Below are positions 1-8,946 of a DNA stretch of 53,943 nucleotides, piece by piece. Position 1 is the stretch's first letter; every line of letters begins with the position of its first letter. Source of the stretch: Chlorobiota bacterium (GTDB taxonomy: Bacteria > Bacteroidota > Ignavibacteria > Tepidaquicellales > OLB5); NCBI GenBank assembly GCA_022616535.1, contig JAKEEM010000042.1, forward strand, positions 1-53,943, in the 5' to 3' direction. The notes below the pieces were generated by a model. The model did not search any database. It worked only from the letters and a program-made list of their open reading frames with translations, and had not been told where the DNA came from. The translations under genes were made by a program, and so were the position numbers.

Positions 1-107
1 ACCTCGACCAAATCTAAATTGGCTCCCTTTATCGCTACTACACATACTACAAATATGTAAAGCGATTGATAGATGATAAACTTTACGTCTCGGTTCTTTT
101 TGTTCAT
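1..107 (-). CDS. partial membrane protein, N-terminus only (possible GldM/MotB-like partner)
   Basis: ATG at 107-105 opens a frame that runs off the left edge (35 codons seen). The peptide starts with a short basic stretch (MNKKNRD) followed by one hydrophobic segment at about residues 9-27, so it is probably a single-pass inner-membrane anchor of a larger periplasmic protein. An SD-like AAGGACCGAGG lies just upstream. It starts 24 bases after the stop of the preceding multi-pass membrane protein, so the two are probably co-transcribed. The basic, Arg-containing tail before a single TM helix resembles GldM/PorM, the periplasmic partner of GldL in the T9SS motor. That is a hypothesis from topology and neighbourhood only, because most of the protein is outside the window. 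Confidence 0.45.
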   Translation of the reverse strand, partial: MNKKNRDVKFIIYQSLYIFVVCVVAIKGANLDLVE

Positions 108-131
108 TTTAAATACCTCGGTCCTTAATTA

Positions 132-1358
132 TTAATTTCTTTTGCCTGCAATAAATGCCAGGTTATCAAGGCCCTTAATTGCCTGGGCATCTTTAAATGA
201 ATTTACTGTTTCTGTCAGCATATGTGCAGTAATCTGCAGTTCTTTAAGCAGGGCTTCATCCGGATACTTAACATTGCTCATTTCCGACAGCAGGTTGCGC
301 ATAGCTTCGAGGTTCTTCTTCATAACTTCGCTGTATTCTGCAGTCTGAGAAGCTGCTGCAAGAGCAGTTGTAAGCGACTGGCTGGTATTTTGCAATTCTC
401 TGAGCAATTCGGAGTCATGAACATTTGTCTTGCTCATTTCAACTATTGCATTTTTCATAATCACAACCTGTTTAGCAATGTTCTCTCCGTATTCGGCGGC
501 TTTTCTCATTGAGCTCGAAATTTCAGCAGCCTCTTCTTTGGAAAATTTTTCATAAGCTGCGGCTCCGCCGTCTCTTCTGGAGAATCCGTCATGAAGCTGC
601 TGCAAAATTGCTCTTTGGTGAACATCTTCTCTTTCGGTAAAGTATTCTTTTTCCAAGTCGTTAAGTTCTTCTCTCAGCTCAGCAAATTTTAAACCTTGTG
701 AATCAAATACTGACTCAAAAAGTTTTGCAACAGCAAGTATGACTATTGACTTAATTTCAAAAGGAACTGAGAATCCTAAAAAGATTACCGGACCCTCTTT
801 AATTGAAATTAACAGAATTGCAGCACCTAGAAGCGGGAGAGCAGTTCCAATACCGTCAACTATTGAGGAATACCTTGTGGTTATCCTTTCGATAATTTCC
901 TGAGAACAGCCTTTAGTACTTACTTCTTTCATTAATTTTCTATAAGAAAGCTCGGCAAGTAAAACAAATACGGCAAAGACAATAAAGGGCATCCACCACA
1001 ATGAAATGGGCTCCACCCCTTTATTAAGTACTACGGAACCCGGGAATATCATATTCGCAAGATTTTCCGCTACCTTGCCGAGGAACGGAACGTTAGAAAC
1101 GTCAATAAATATTGACAGTACGAGCGCAATTACAGATGGAATTGCCGGCGCAAATCTTCCTGCAATACCCTCCGCATGAATTTTATTGACCCCCCTGTTA
1201 ATTACATATTGCTTTAACTCGTGGTATTCGGTAGACTGCTTTAAAAGTTCCTGGACTCTTTTTTCCAGATTATCCTTCTTAAAAGTGCTGCCGAAAAGCT
1301 GCGATGATGAACCGCCAGCAGGTGCTGTTTTTACATTAGCAGATGAAGTTTGATCCAT
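132..1358 (-). CDS. multi-pass membrane protein with long coiled C-terminus (possible MotA/TolQ/GldL-like motor subunit)
   Basis: 408 aa. I do not recognise a named family with certainty. Four hydrophobic segments are visible at roughly residues 70-88, 118-138, 168-187 and 190-213. They are followed by about 190 residues of charged, helical sequence with two similar blocks of heptad-like text (around 290-340 and 345-395), suggesting a coiled coil. A GTALPLLG motif opens the third segment, as in the third helix of MotA/TolQ/ExbB channel proteins, and a Glu sits at the end of the second helix. An ACGGAG SD lies upstream of the ATG. The next gene downstream encodes a single-pass protein, as in MotAB, ExbBD and GldLM pairs. 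A T9SS-tailed protein elsewhere in the window makes a GldL-like role plausible, but this is inference. Confidence 0.6.
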   Translation of the reverse strand: MDQTSSANVKTAPAGGSSSQLFGSTFKKDNLEKRVQELLKQSTEYHELKQYVINRGVNKIHAEGIAGRFAPAIPSVIALVLSIFIDVSNVPFLGKVAENLANMIFPGSVVLNKGVEPISLWWMPFIVFAVFVLLAELSYRKLMKEVSTKGCSQEIIERITTRYSSIVDGIGTALPLLGAAILLISIKEGPVIFLGFSVPFEIKSIVILAVAKLFESVFDSQGLKFAELREELNDLEKEYFTEREDVHQRAILQQLHDGFSRRDGGAAAYEKFSKEEAAEISSSMRKAAEYGENIAKQVVIMKNAIVEMSKTNVHDSELLRELQNTSQSLTTALAAASQTAEYSEVMKKNLEAMRNLLSEMSNVKYPDEALLKELQITAHMLTETVNSFKDAQAIKGLDNLAFIAGKRN

Positions 1359-1553
1359 TTTGTTGACTCCGTTTGGTTTTTAATTTCTATACTATTTTTT
1401 TTATAATAATTAAATACAACTAATGTTAATCAGGTAACTAACCGAATTTTTGAATTTGATAGCAATATTTACCTATTAGTTTAAAAAAACAATACCATAA
1501 ATACGTTAGATAATTCATTAGGGCTAAAATTTTGAAGATTTTTGAGATTTTCT

Positions 1554-2858
1554 CTACTCTTGATAAGTTACTCTTAAGGCGTGAACCTTATTCGCTATGG
1601 GAAGTGAAATATTTTCCTTAACCTTCTGCTCAAACTCAGGTAAAAATTTCTTTACAGCCCACTTAACGGGCCAGGCAACCGCCTCACCAAATGCACAAAT
1701 TGTGTTTCCCTCGATATTACTTGCTACGTCTGCCAGCAATTCAATATCTTCTTTTCTGCCAAGCCCCTTATCAATTCTGTCCAATATTTTGAGAAGCCAG
1801 CCGCACCCTTCACGGCAGGGGGTGCATTGTCCGCAGGACTCATGATAATAGAATTTCGTTATTCTTTTTATGACTTTTACAACATCGGTATCTTCGTTCA
1901 TAACTACTATTCCGGCAGTGCCGATGTATGAATTAACCGACTTTAAATTTTCGTTATCCATCTTCAATCCCTCTATCTCGTCGCCTCTTAACGGGGGCAT
2001 CGAAGAGCCGCCGGGTATTATCATTTTAATCGGCTTGTTATCTTTAACCCCGCCGCCGTATTTATATATTAACTCAGTCAAAAGAGTTCCAGAAGGCAAT
2101 TCATAAATCCCGGGTTTATTAACGTGCCCGCTTAATCCGTATAATAGACTTCCCGGATGTTTGGGTTCTCCTATCTTGCTAAACCACTCGCCTCCGCTTT
2201 CAATTATTGCGGGTATATTAGCAAGAGTTTCAATATTATTTATGGTTGTAGGGCACCCCCATAATCCGTAATTAGCCGGAAACGGAGGTTTGAAGCGGGG
2301 GATTCCTCTTTTGCCTTCGATTGAGTTAAGTAAAGCAGTTTCTTCTCCGCAAATATATGCTCCTGCGCCCCTATGTATGTAAATATCAGCGGAGAATTTT
2401 GAACCTGCAATGTTTTTGCCTATAAAACCTTTTGCATAAGAATCATTAATTGCTTTTTGCAGCAGTTCAATCCACTTGTAATACTCGCCCCTGATATATA
2501 TGTATGCTGTGTTAGCGCCCATAGCCCAGCAGGCAATTAGTGTTCCTTCGATAAACTGGTGCGGATTTTTCTCGAATATCTCTCTGTCTTTGAAGCTCGC
2601 CGGCTCGGACTCATCGCCGTTGCAGCATAAATATTTTGGCTTGTCGGTTTTCTGGGGCATAAATGACCATTTTAATCCGGTGGGGAAACATGCTCCGCCT
2701 CTGCCTCTGAGTCCGGATTTCTTGACTTCCTCTATGACTTCTTCCGGCTTCATTTTTAGAGCTTTTTTTAAGGCCTTATACCCTCCATGTTTCAAGTAGA
2801 CTTCAATTTTATCGTAATCTGGAATATTTTTTAGTATTATCGGCTGGAAGTCAGACAT
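1554..2858 (-). CDS. nuoF: NADH-quinone oxidoreductase subunit F (NuoF)
   Basis: 434 aa, the usual length for NuoF, the NADH- and FMN-binding subunit of the complex I input module. GRGGACFPTG at residues 52-61 and the CNGDESEPASFKDRE segment at about 79-93 form the NADH/FMN site. The glycine-rich GAGAYICGEETALLNSIEG follows at 164-182. C342, C345 and C348 in SCGQCTPCREG, with C388, are the expected ligands of the N3 [4Fe-4S] cluster. The gene follows nuoE by 5 bases and is last in a nuoC-D-E-F run. nuoG, which normally carries the remaining clusters of the input module, is not next to it in this window. Identification is secure. Confidence 0.97.
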   Translation of the reverse strand: MSDFQPIILKNIPDYDKIEVYLKHGGYKALKKALKMKPEEVIEEVKKSGLRGRGGACFPTGLKWSFMPQKTDKPKYLCCNGDESEPASFKDREIFEKNPHQFIEGTLIACWAMGANTAYIYIRGEYYKWIELLQKAINDSYAKGFIGKNIAGSKFSADIYIHRGAGAYICGEETALLNSIEGKRGIPRFKPPFPANYGLWGCPTTINNIETLANIPAIIESGGEWFSKIGEPKHPGSLLYGLSGHVNKPGIYELPSGTLLTELIYKYGGGVKDNKPIKMIIPGGSSMPPLRGDEIEGLKMDNENLKSVNSYIGTAGIVVMNEDTDVVKVIKRITKFYYHESCGQCTPCREGCGWLLKILDRIDKGLGRKEDIELLADVASNIEGNTICAFGEAVAWPVKWAVKKFLPEFEQKVKENISLPIANKVHALRVTYQE

Positions 2859-2863
2859 TAGAA

Positions 2864-3343
2864 TTAGCTTTTAGAAAGTTTTTCAATTAGATTGTCAATT
2901 TTTTCCTTGGTAAGGTTTTCTTCATAGTAATTGTTCAGCTGCAGCATAGGAGCTGTTCCGCAGCTTCCAAGGCATTCGGCTTCGCTTAACATAAATTTCC
3001 CGTCCTGTGTTGTTTCACCGGTTTTAATATCAAGCTTGTCTGAAATGTAATCCAAAATATCGTAAGCCCCGCAAAGCATACAAGAAATATTAGTGCAAAC
3101 CTGAAGATGGTTTTTCCCTACAGGTTTTTTATAATACATTGTGTAAAATTCAGCCGCACCTAAAACATGCTCATAGGGAATATTTAAAATGCTTCCTACG
3201 TATTTCATAACATCAATGGAAAGCCATCCGAACTGTTCCTGTGCAAGCCATAAGGCAGGCATTAAGGCAGCATCGCTTTTAGGGTAATGCGATTTAGCTT
3301 TGTCAAGCTTTTTTAGATTTTCTTCTGTAAATTTAATTTCCAT
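2864..3343 (-). CDS. nuoE: NADH-quinone oxidoreductase subunit E (NuoE)
   Basis: 159 aa thioredoxin-like [2Fe-2S] subunit of complex I that pairs with NuoF. The cluster ligands are visible as C83-x4-C88 (CTNISC) and C124-x3-C128 (CLGSC). The helical N-terminus contains the family text ALWLAQEQFGWLS at about residues 30-42, and GAAEFYTMY follows at 62-70. It lies 46 bases after nuoD and 5 bases before nuoF, so translation is probably coupled to nuoF. Confidence 0.96.
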   Translation of the reverse strand: MEIKFTEENLKKLDKAKSHYPKSDAALMPALWLAQEQFGWLSIDVMKYVGSILNIPYEHVLGAAEFYTMYYKKPVGKNHLQVCTNISCMLCGAYDILDYISDKLDIKTGETTQDGKFMLSEAECLGSCGTAPMLQLNNYYEENLTKEKIDNLIEKLSKS

Positions 3344-3389
3344 TTATCGAAAGAATTAAAAAGATAATATCTGTATATTCAATAAAGAT

Positions 3390-4676
3390 TTATTTATCAG
3401 CTTCGCCCATAACGGGGTCTAAGCTCCCTATTATGGCAACAATATCTGAAATCATGCCGCCCCTAACCATAATAGGAAGCGATTGAAGATTAACGAACGA
3501 AGGCGAGCGGATTTTTAGCCTAAACGGGTATCCTTTGCCGTCACTGATTACATAAAAACCCAGCTCTCCCTTAGCTGATTCAATTGCCTGGTATGCTTCT
3601 CCTTTTACGGGAGTGTTTCCGAAATTAACAATCATAAAATCGTGAATAAGCTCTTCCATTTTCGTGTAAACCGTTCCCTTATCAGGCAGAACCTGTTTTG
3701 CGTCCGGTGAATTAATAGGACCTTTTGGAAGTTTTTCAAGGCACTGCCTTACAATTTTAATGCTCTCATAAAATTCCCGAACCCTTACGTAATATCTTGC
3801 AAGTGTATCGCTTTCCGTTAATGTGGGAACATCGAAATCGAGCTCTTTATAAACAAGATACGGGTCATCTTTTCTTAAATCTGTTTCAACTCCGGCCGCT
3901 CTCAGGTTAGGTCCGCCCAAGCCGATTTGAATTGCATCCTCTTTAGAAATATAACCTACATCCTCGCACCTGTTTATGAAAATCTTATTTCTTTCAATCA
4001 GCTCCCTGCATTCTTCAAGATAAGGTATAAATTCATCGATAAACTTTTTTATTCTTGCGATGCATTCATCGCTCATATCAAGTGCAAGTCCGCCGATTCT
4101 TGTATAGCTGGTTGTAAACCTTACGCCGGTTAAAATATCCAGAATGTCAAGAATTTTTTCCCGTTCTCTGAATGCCCATAAAAAAACCGTTAACGCTCCG
4201 ACATCCATTGCCATCGTTCCTATCCATACACAGTGAGAGGCGATTCTTGCAAGCTCGCAGCAGATTGTTCTTATATATTGCGCTCTCGGGGTCGCTTCAA
4301 TCTTTAGTAATTTTTCTACTGCTAAAACGTATGCTACGTTATTGGCAAGCGGGGAGAGGTAGTCAAGTCTGTCGGTGTGAGGGATGTATTCATGAAAAGT
4401 CATATTTTCGGCAATCTTTTCATATCCTCTGTGCAGGTAGCCTAAAACAGGAACGCAGTTTACAACAGTTTCACCGTCAAGACTAACGACAAGCTGGAGA
4501 ACACCGTGCGTCGCAGGGTGCTGGGGCCCCATATTAAGAACCAGCTGGTTTTCCAGTGCGTCGTCGAAATAAGCCCTTACGTCTTCGGTTTCCAATGCCT
4601 GCAAAACTTTTGTATGCTTGCTGTTACCGTTTGTTTTAATTGCAGCCTTGGCTTGGTTTATCAGTTCTTCTGTCAT
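3390..4676 (-). CDS. nuoD: NADH-quinone oxidoreductase subunit D (NuoD)
   Basis: 428 aa, the 49-kDa subunit that forms the quinone pocket of complex I together with NuoB. Family text is plain: NMGPQHPATHGVLQL near residue 48, YLHRGYEK near 81, HTDRLDYLSP near 100, and a C-terminal block ending in IIGSLDPVMGEADK. The ATG lies 2 bases after the nuoC stop, implying translational coupling. The N-terminal 40 or so residues are a poorly conserved lead-in. nuoB is not in this window, so it must be encoded elsewhere. Confidence 0.97.
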   Translation of the reverse strand: MTEELINQAKAAIKTNGNSKHTKVLQALETEDVRAYFDDALENQLVLNMGPQHPATHGVLQLVVSLDGETVVNCVPVLGYLHRGYEKIAENMTFHEYIPHTDRLDYLSPLANNVAYVLAVEKLLKIEATPRAQYIRTICCELARIASHCVWIGTMAMDVGALTVFLWAFREREKILDILDILTGVRFTTSYTRIGGLALDMSDECIARIKKFIDEFIPYLEECRELIERNKIFINRCEDVGYISKEDAIQIGLGGPNLRAAGVETDLRKDDPYLVYKELDFDVPTLTESDTLARYYVRVREFYESIKIVRQCLEKLPKGPINSPDAKQVLPDKGTVYTKMEELIHDFMIVNFGNTPVKGEAYQAIESAKGELGFYVISDGKGYPFRLKIRSPSFVNLQSLPIMVRGGMISDIVAIIGSLDPVMGEADK

Positions 4677-4678
4677 AG

Positions 4679-5155
4679 TTACTTTTTAGGTAATTGAACC
4701 GCCCCAGGCAGTCCCATTAACGGATAATCTTTTCTTAAAGGATAATACTGGTATTCATCCATCATGTAAATTCTTCTCAAATCAGTATGACTTAAAAAGA
4801 TTATTCCGAACATATCATACACCTCTCGCTCCATCCAATTAGCACCCGACCAAACTGGGCATAGACTTTCAACCTCGGGATTTTTTGAATCAAGTTTCAC
4901 CCTCAAAAAAATTCTTATCTTCAACGGGTGAGAATATAAATTGTAAATACATTCAAACCTGTCGTTTTTGGTAAATCTGTCTACCCCGACAACGTCTCGA
5001 ATCTGGTCTATTTCGCATTCATCCCTGAGCTTTTTTGCAACCTCCAAAATCTTTTCTTTCGGGACTTCAATGCAGGGGTAGTTGTTAATTTCGGTGAATA
5101 CAAGCCCTTGAATTGAGGACAGTTTTTCCTTAATTGTATCTGTTAGCATTGGCAT
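4679..5155 (-). CDS. nuoC: NADH-quinone oxidoreductase subunit C (NuoC)
   Basis: About 158 aa, the 30-kDa subunit of the complex I peripheral arm. The hallmark region WMEREVYDMFGIIFLSHTDLRRI near residues 111-133 is present, and the protein ends with YPLRKDYPLMG. An upstream in-frame TTG at 5194 would add 13 residues. I reject it because that TTG is the -33 element of a strong Bacteroidota-type promoter, whose TATTTTTG box ends 10 bases before this ATG. ATG 5155 or ATG 5149 therefore starts the protein, with a very short leader. It is the first gene of nuoCDEF. Confidence 0.94.
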   Translation of the reverse strand: MPMLTDTIKEKLSSIQGLVFTEINNYPCIEVPKEKILEVAKKLRDECEIDQIRDVVGVDRFTKNDRFECIYNLYSHPLKIRIFLRVKLDSKNPEVESLCPVWSGANWMEREVYDMFGIIFLSHTDLRRIYMMDEYQYYPLRKDYPLMGLPGAVQLPKK

Positions 5156-5164
5156 ATTAGAACA

Positions 5165-5195
5165 CAAAAATAGCAAAAATTGATTGTATTTCAAA
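5165..5195 (-). promoter_or_regulatory. Bacteroidota-type promoter of nuoCDEF
   Basis: Read on the minus strand: TTTG (5195-5192), 19 bases, TATTTTTG (5172-5165). This matches the established Bacteroidota pattern TTTG-N17 to 21-TAnnTTTG. The start of transcription would fall about 3-6 bases before ATG 5155, making the nuoC message nearly leaderless. Confidence 0.6.
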
Positions 5196-5230
5196 TGAAA
5201 TTAAGGGAAAACTTTTAGTGAAATAAACAA

Positions 5231-7477
5231 CTATAAAGGAGATAGTTTATAGAGTCGGCCCTCACCCGGTTTAAATACGCCGAAATTATGATAAGCTGTC
5301 GAGTTTCTTGGAAAAGTTACAACAGTCTGCCCTGTATAAACATCCTCAACAGCCCAGTTTTCAAATCCAGTGAGCTGTGAGCCGTTGAATTTAATTTTGA
5401 GCCTGCGTAAATCACCGTTTCCTGAATTCGGTGGTATTTCGGGTATACAGCGTCGGTTAACCATTATAAAATATTTAGCCGGGCTTGATTGCAGAATGGG
5501 CTCGAAAAAACCCAACTCCCAGAACCGCTGTTGTACAGGGTCTAAAGTGTTATTCATTTTAATGCTTTTTATATCAGAAATATACCTGTGGTTTGCACCC
5601 TCACTGTGCACGCTCCAGCCGCTTATCCATTCAACAGCGTCAAGGGTGGGTTTCCATCGGATGATTTTTTTGTTCATATCACCTATGTACTTCCATTTAT
5701 TTTGACCGTACATATTCACCGATCTTGGCATTGCAGGATATGGCGGAACTGGGTTTAGCAACCCATAAACAAAAGAAGATGAACCCGAAGCTGGTATAGT
5801 GCTCTGATAAATATACCAGCACAACCCATCTGCACCGTGCGATATTGAAATCATTGCCTGGGCTTGGATTTCCTCATCAGTCGGCTCACGTATCCCGTCA
5901 TCGTATAAGATATCACCAGTAGTTTCAAACAGCCATGAGTGAAGCTGGGGCTGGATAACCATTTGAGTTCTGGGTGAATATTCATCTGTCTGCGACCTCG
6001 CTAGGTTTACCTGATAAACAAATGAGCCCTGAGGCTTGGCAGTTGGAATCGAAACTTTATCACCAAGGATTTCATTTTGAAGCCACCTGTTATATTCCTT
6101 TTTTGAAACGAACCAAAAGGAAGGAATTGCGGGGTCTAAATATTTAAATGAGCTATCTGGAAGGGGACTGAGCCATAAATTACCGATTTTTTTAAACCCA
6201 AGCTCATGGATATCATTTGAGAAATGCTCTGGCTGGATTTTCTGGAGAAATATCCGCTGCCCTATTGAGTTATCCCTGTATCCAAGCTGGTTAAGGTAAT
6301 TTGAAGTGGCGCACATCAGCTTCGCTGAACTGCTTGCCTGTTTGATTAACTCCTGAACACGCTGAACACACTCTATATTGGAATGAGTTATCTCGTCTGC
6401 GAAAAATGCATATAAGCTTGGATGAGTGTTGTTAGAAAAAAACTCATTTACTTCATCTGTAACCATATTTTCATAGAGTAATCGGGTTTTCTCATTATTG
6501 TTAAAAAGATTATCTGCAACACCATCATCCACAGTCATTTTATCGAACCAAACCTCGACTTGACCGAACCAGTATATTTTGAAATCAATTCTGCAGCTGT
6601 CTATTCCGGTGTAAGTCCTGCCGAAGTTTAATTTGCCTACATCAAGTCTGGCGGAAATATTTAAATCTGTCTGGAAGAACTTATCTTTATAACTCCCATC
6701 GTAATCTAACGTAATTGCATCAGCGAAATTTCTAACTCTGATAACAGAAGAATCGATTGTACTTCCTCTGAAGTTTTTAACAATCACTGCTACTACGGGT
6801 CTTGTATCGCTGGCACTGAAATCACTTCGTTTAATCCTCATCATCGGCTTAATGAACCATGTTCCTAAATCAGCTGTTAGACCGTAGCCGGGCTCAATAA
6901 TATCGCTGTGCTGGAGGTTCTCATATATGCTGTCGCAAAACATACCCGCTGAATGCGGGGATGATGGCGGACAATTGGGACAGGCATGAACTACCGTTCT
7001 TCCGCTGTCGGATATCGGGGTATCTATGCGCCTGTGATATGAGAAGCCGTCATTGCCGCCCTCGGCTTCATAAACAATACGTTGTCCGTAGCAGAGCTTT
7101 TCTATCTTCTGCCTGCCGTAAAATCCCATCAAGCCGGAAGTATCAATATTGCTCATAAGTGTATTTACATTGCCGGCATAAGAGCTCAACGGGTCGTCAA
7201 ATGCACCGCCCTGATTTCCTCCGTATATCTGCAATCCGTTGAAATGAAGACTGTATTTAATGCTGTCAAGGTTTCTGGTTATCCCCCAGTCTGCACCGGA
7301 GTTAGTTCCCGTACCGTAATAATCGAGGTTAAATATGTAGTTTCTGAAGTCCTTATTAACGCTTTGAACAGGCGAATGAGAAGGTGGTTTTAGTGTATCA
7401 ATAAAACCCGTCATTATAATAAAATAGAGCACCGGGATTATTATAAGAGCCTTTATTTTGTAAAGAGTGTTTTTCAT
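5231..7477 (-). CDS. secreted protein of unknown function, possibly glycoside-hydrolase-like
   Basis: 748 aa with an N-terminal hydrophobic stretch (about residues 8-27) that reads as a signal peptide or anchor. I do not recognise a defined family. A beta-rich stretch around residues 200-320 ends in text like that of carbohydrate-binding sandwich modules (IYWFGQVEVWFDKMTVDDG). A middle part contains several Trp/Tyr-rich segments (HGADGLCWYIYQS near 545). The C-terminus ends in GEGRLYKLSPL, the kind of ending found on beta-sandwich domains that close TIM-barrel glycosidases. A Cys-rich patch (ACPNCPPSS) lies near residue 170. No T9SS tail is evident. It sits between nuoC and the propeller gene on the same strand. 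Export is likely; a carbohydrate role is inference. Confidence 0.7.
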   Translation of the reverse strand: MKNTLYKIKALIIIPVLYFIIMTGFIDTLKPPSHSPVQSVNKDFRNYIFNLDYYGTGTNSGADWGITRNLDSIKYSLHFNGLQIYGGNQGGAFDDPLSSYAGNVNTLMSNIDTSGLMGFYGRQKIEKLCYGQRIVYEAEGGNDGFSYHRRIDTPISDSGRTVVHACPNCPPSSPHSAGMFCDSIYENLQHSDIIEPGYGLTADLGTWFIKPMMRIKRSDFSASDTRPVVAVIVKNFRGSTIDSSVIRVRNFADAITLDYDGSYKDKFFQTDLNISARLDVGKLNFGRTYTGIDSCRIDFKIYWFGQVEVWFDKMTVDDGVADNLFNNNEKTRLLYENMVTDEVNEFFSNNTHPSLYAFFADEITHSNIECVQRVQELIKQASSSAKLMCATSNYLNQLGYRDNSIGQRIFLQKIQPEHFSNDIHELGFKKIGNLWLSPLPDSSFKYLDPAIPSFWFVSKKEYNRWLQNEILGDKVSIPTAKPQGSFVYQVNLARSQTDEYSPRTQMVIQPQLHSWLFETTGDILYDDGIREPTDEEIQAQAMISISHGADGLCWYIYQSTIPASGSSSFVYGLLNPVPPYPAMPRSVNMYGQNKWKYIGDMNKKIIRWKPTLDAVEWISGWSVHSEGANHRYISDIKSIKMNNTLDPVQQRFWELGFFEPILQSSPAKYFIMVNRRCIPEIPPNSGNGDLRRLKIKFNGSQLTGFENWAVEDVYTGQTVVTFPRNSTAYHNFGVFKPGEGRLYKLSPL

Positions 7478-7524
7478 AGCGGTTTATGGTTAATTAAAAG
7501 TAATTAAACAAATTTAGTTTAATT

Positions 7525-8818
7525 TTATTTAATTAATATCATTTTCTTTGAATCGATGAAGATTTCTTTTTTGTCTTCGGTCCATGCAGTCATACGGTAG
7601 AAATATATCCCCGATGCCAAATCATCACCAGCTTCGTAGGTGATATCGTAAGAGCCTGCTGAGTGCTTTTCATAATCCAAAAGCTCATCGACTTCCTCTC
7701 CGAGTATATCGAATATCTGCAAACTTACTCTTGAGGGTTTGGTTATTTCAAATCTTATGTTAGTTGATGGATTAAACGGATTGGGGTTGTTTTGCTTTAA
7801 ATTAAAAGCGGGTATTAAATTTGAGTTCGGTTCTATTCCAATATAAGTTATTGGTCCACCAGCATCTGTGGTATGTATTAATATATTCGTTCCCGCCCAG
7901 CCGTTAAGTGTATCAGTAAAAATAACAGAATAATTTACATTTGCCGGTGTAGTTTGTATTCCCCAATTAATGCCACCGTTTGTAGTTGCCAGCATTCTAT
8001 TTGCGAATACGCCAATCCATCCTCTATCATTATCTATAAAGAAAATCTTTGAACCGCCCGCTACAGTACCAGGATTTGTTTGCGTAAACCATGCACTTCC
8101 ACCGTTAGTAGTTTTCATGATGCCTGTCGTTCCGCCTGTCGCCCATCCTGTATCTCTGTCAGTAAAAAATATATCCCCGGCACCAGGCATAGTAAAAGTA
8201 TAGTGTAAATTCCAATTCTGTCCACTGTTAGTAGTAAGATATAATCTTGTTGTTGCTTCATTGCTCAATACCCATCCAGTATCATTATTGAGCATAAAGA
8301 TTTTTTTGGGTCTGTATGTATCGTTTAATTGTAATTGCCAGCTCGTTCCTCCATTCGTTGTTTTTGCCAGACCGCCAAATGTATTCATATCACAAACCCA
8401 CCCAGTATTTATGTTCACAAAAAAACATACCCTCAAGCGTTCCGAGACCAAGTACTGCTCCAATATCGTTCCAATTTGCACCACCATCGGTAGTTTTAAA
8501 TATTCTTGATAAGCCGCTCCCTCCCGAAGTGTATCCAGTATTAACATCTAAAAACTGAATAGATGTAAATGTCATTATTGGGTTGTATTGGATAATCCAG
8601 TTGTTACCGCTATTTGTTGTTTTCATAACATACCCGGTGTCGGAACCAGAACTTGCTCCTGCAGTACAAACCCATCCAGTTAAGCTGTCAAGAAAAAATA
8701 TATCATTAATTACACCGCTAACAGGTATCGTCTGCTGAAACCACCCCGGCGGGGAGTCTGACTCAAATGTTGTGGCGAGAAATAATACGAGCAGCTCAAA
8801 CAATATGAGGCGTTTCAT
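7525..8818 (-). CDS. secreted YCF48/BNR-like seven-bladed beta-propeller with T9SS type A sorting domain, frameshifted
   Basis: Two overlapping frames (8818 to about 8420, then to 7525) make one gene. The first carries a signal peptide and propeller repeats 1-2. The second carries repeats 3-7 and a T9SS type A sorting domain beginning NPNPFNPSTNIRFEI and ending in KKMILIK. Each blade has the GW(V/A/I)x...K/LTTNGGxxW pattern. The frames join at a run of seven A bases (8419-8425). With six, the reading would be GMFFVNINTGWVC, restoring blade 3, and the whole would be 430 aa. The T9SS tail sends such proteins across the outer membrane. The frameshift may be a sequencing error, a recent mutation or slippage. 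The ATG at 8818 is supported by the signal peptide. Confidence 0.85.
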
Positions 8819-8946
8819 TGGTCAAGATTTTTGGTAATATTAAATATCCGTTTTTGCACTTACAAGGTTATTTCTTTTAATAACATTCTTTTACATTGAA
8901 GGGTAAAAATACAAATTCTATATTTGCTGATTATGGCTTGCAAAAT

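Noticed and set aside
5156-5194. TTG start giving NuoC a 13-residue extension
   Set aside because: The TTG is the -33 element of a promoter whose -7 box lies between it and the ATG at 5155.
8400-8430. Programmed ribosomal frameshift at A7 in the propeller gene
   Set aside because: No stimulatory structure or conserved slippery heptamer context is visible; error, mutation or homopolymer slippage are simpler.
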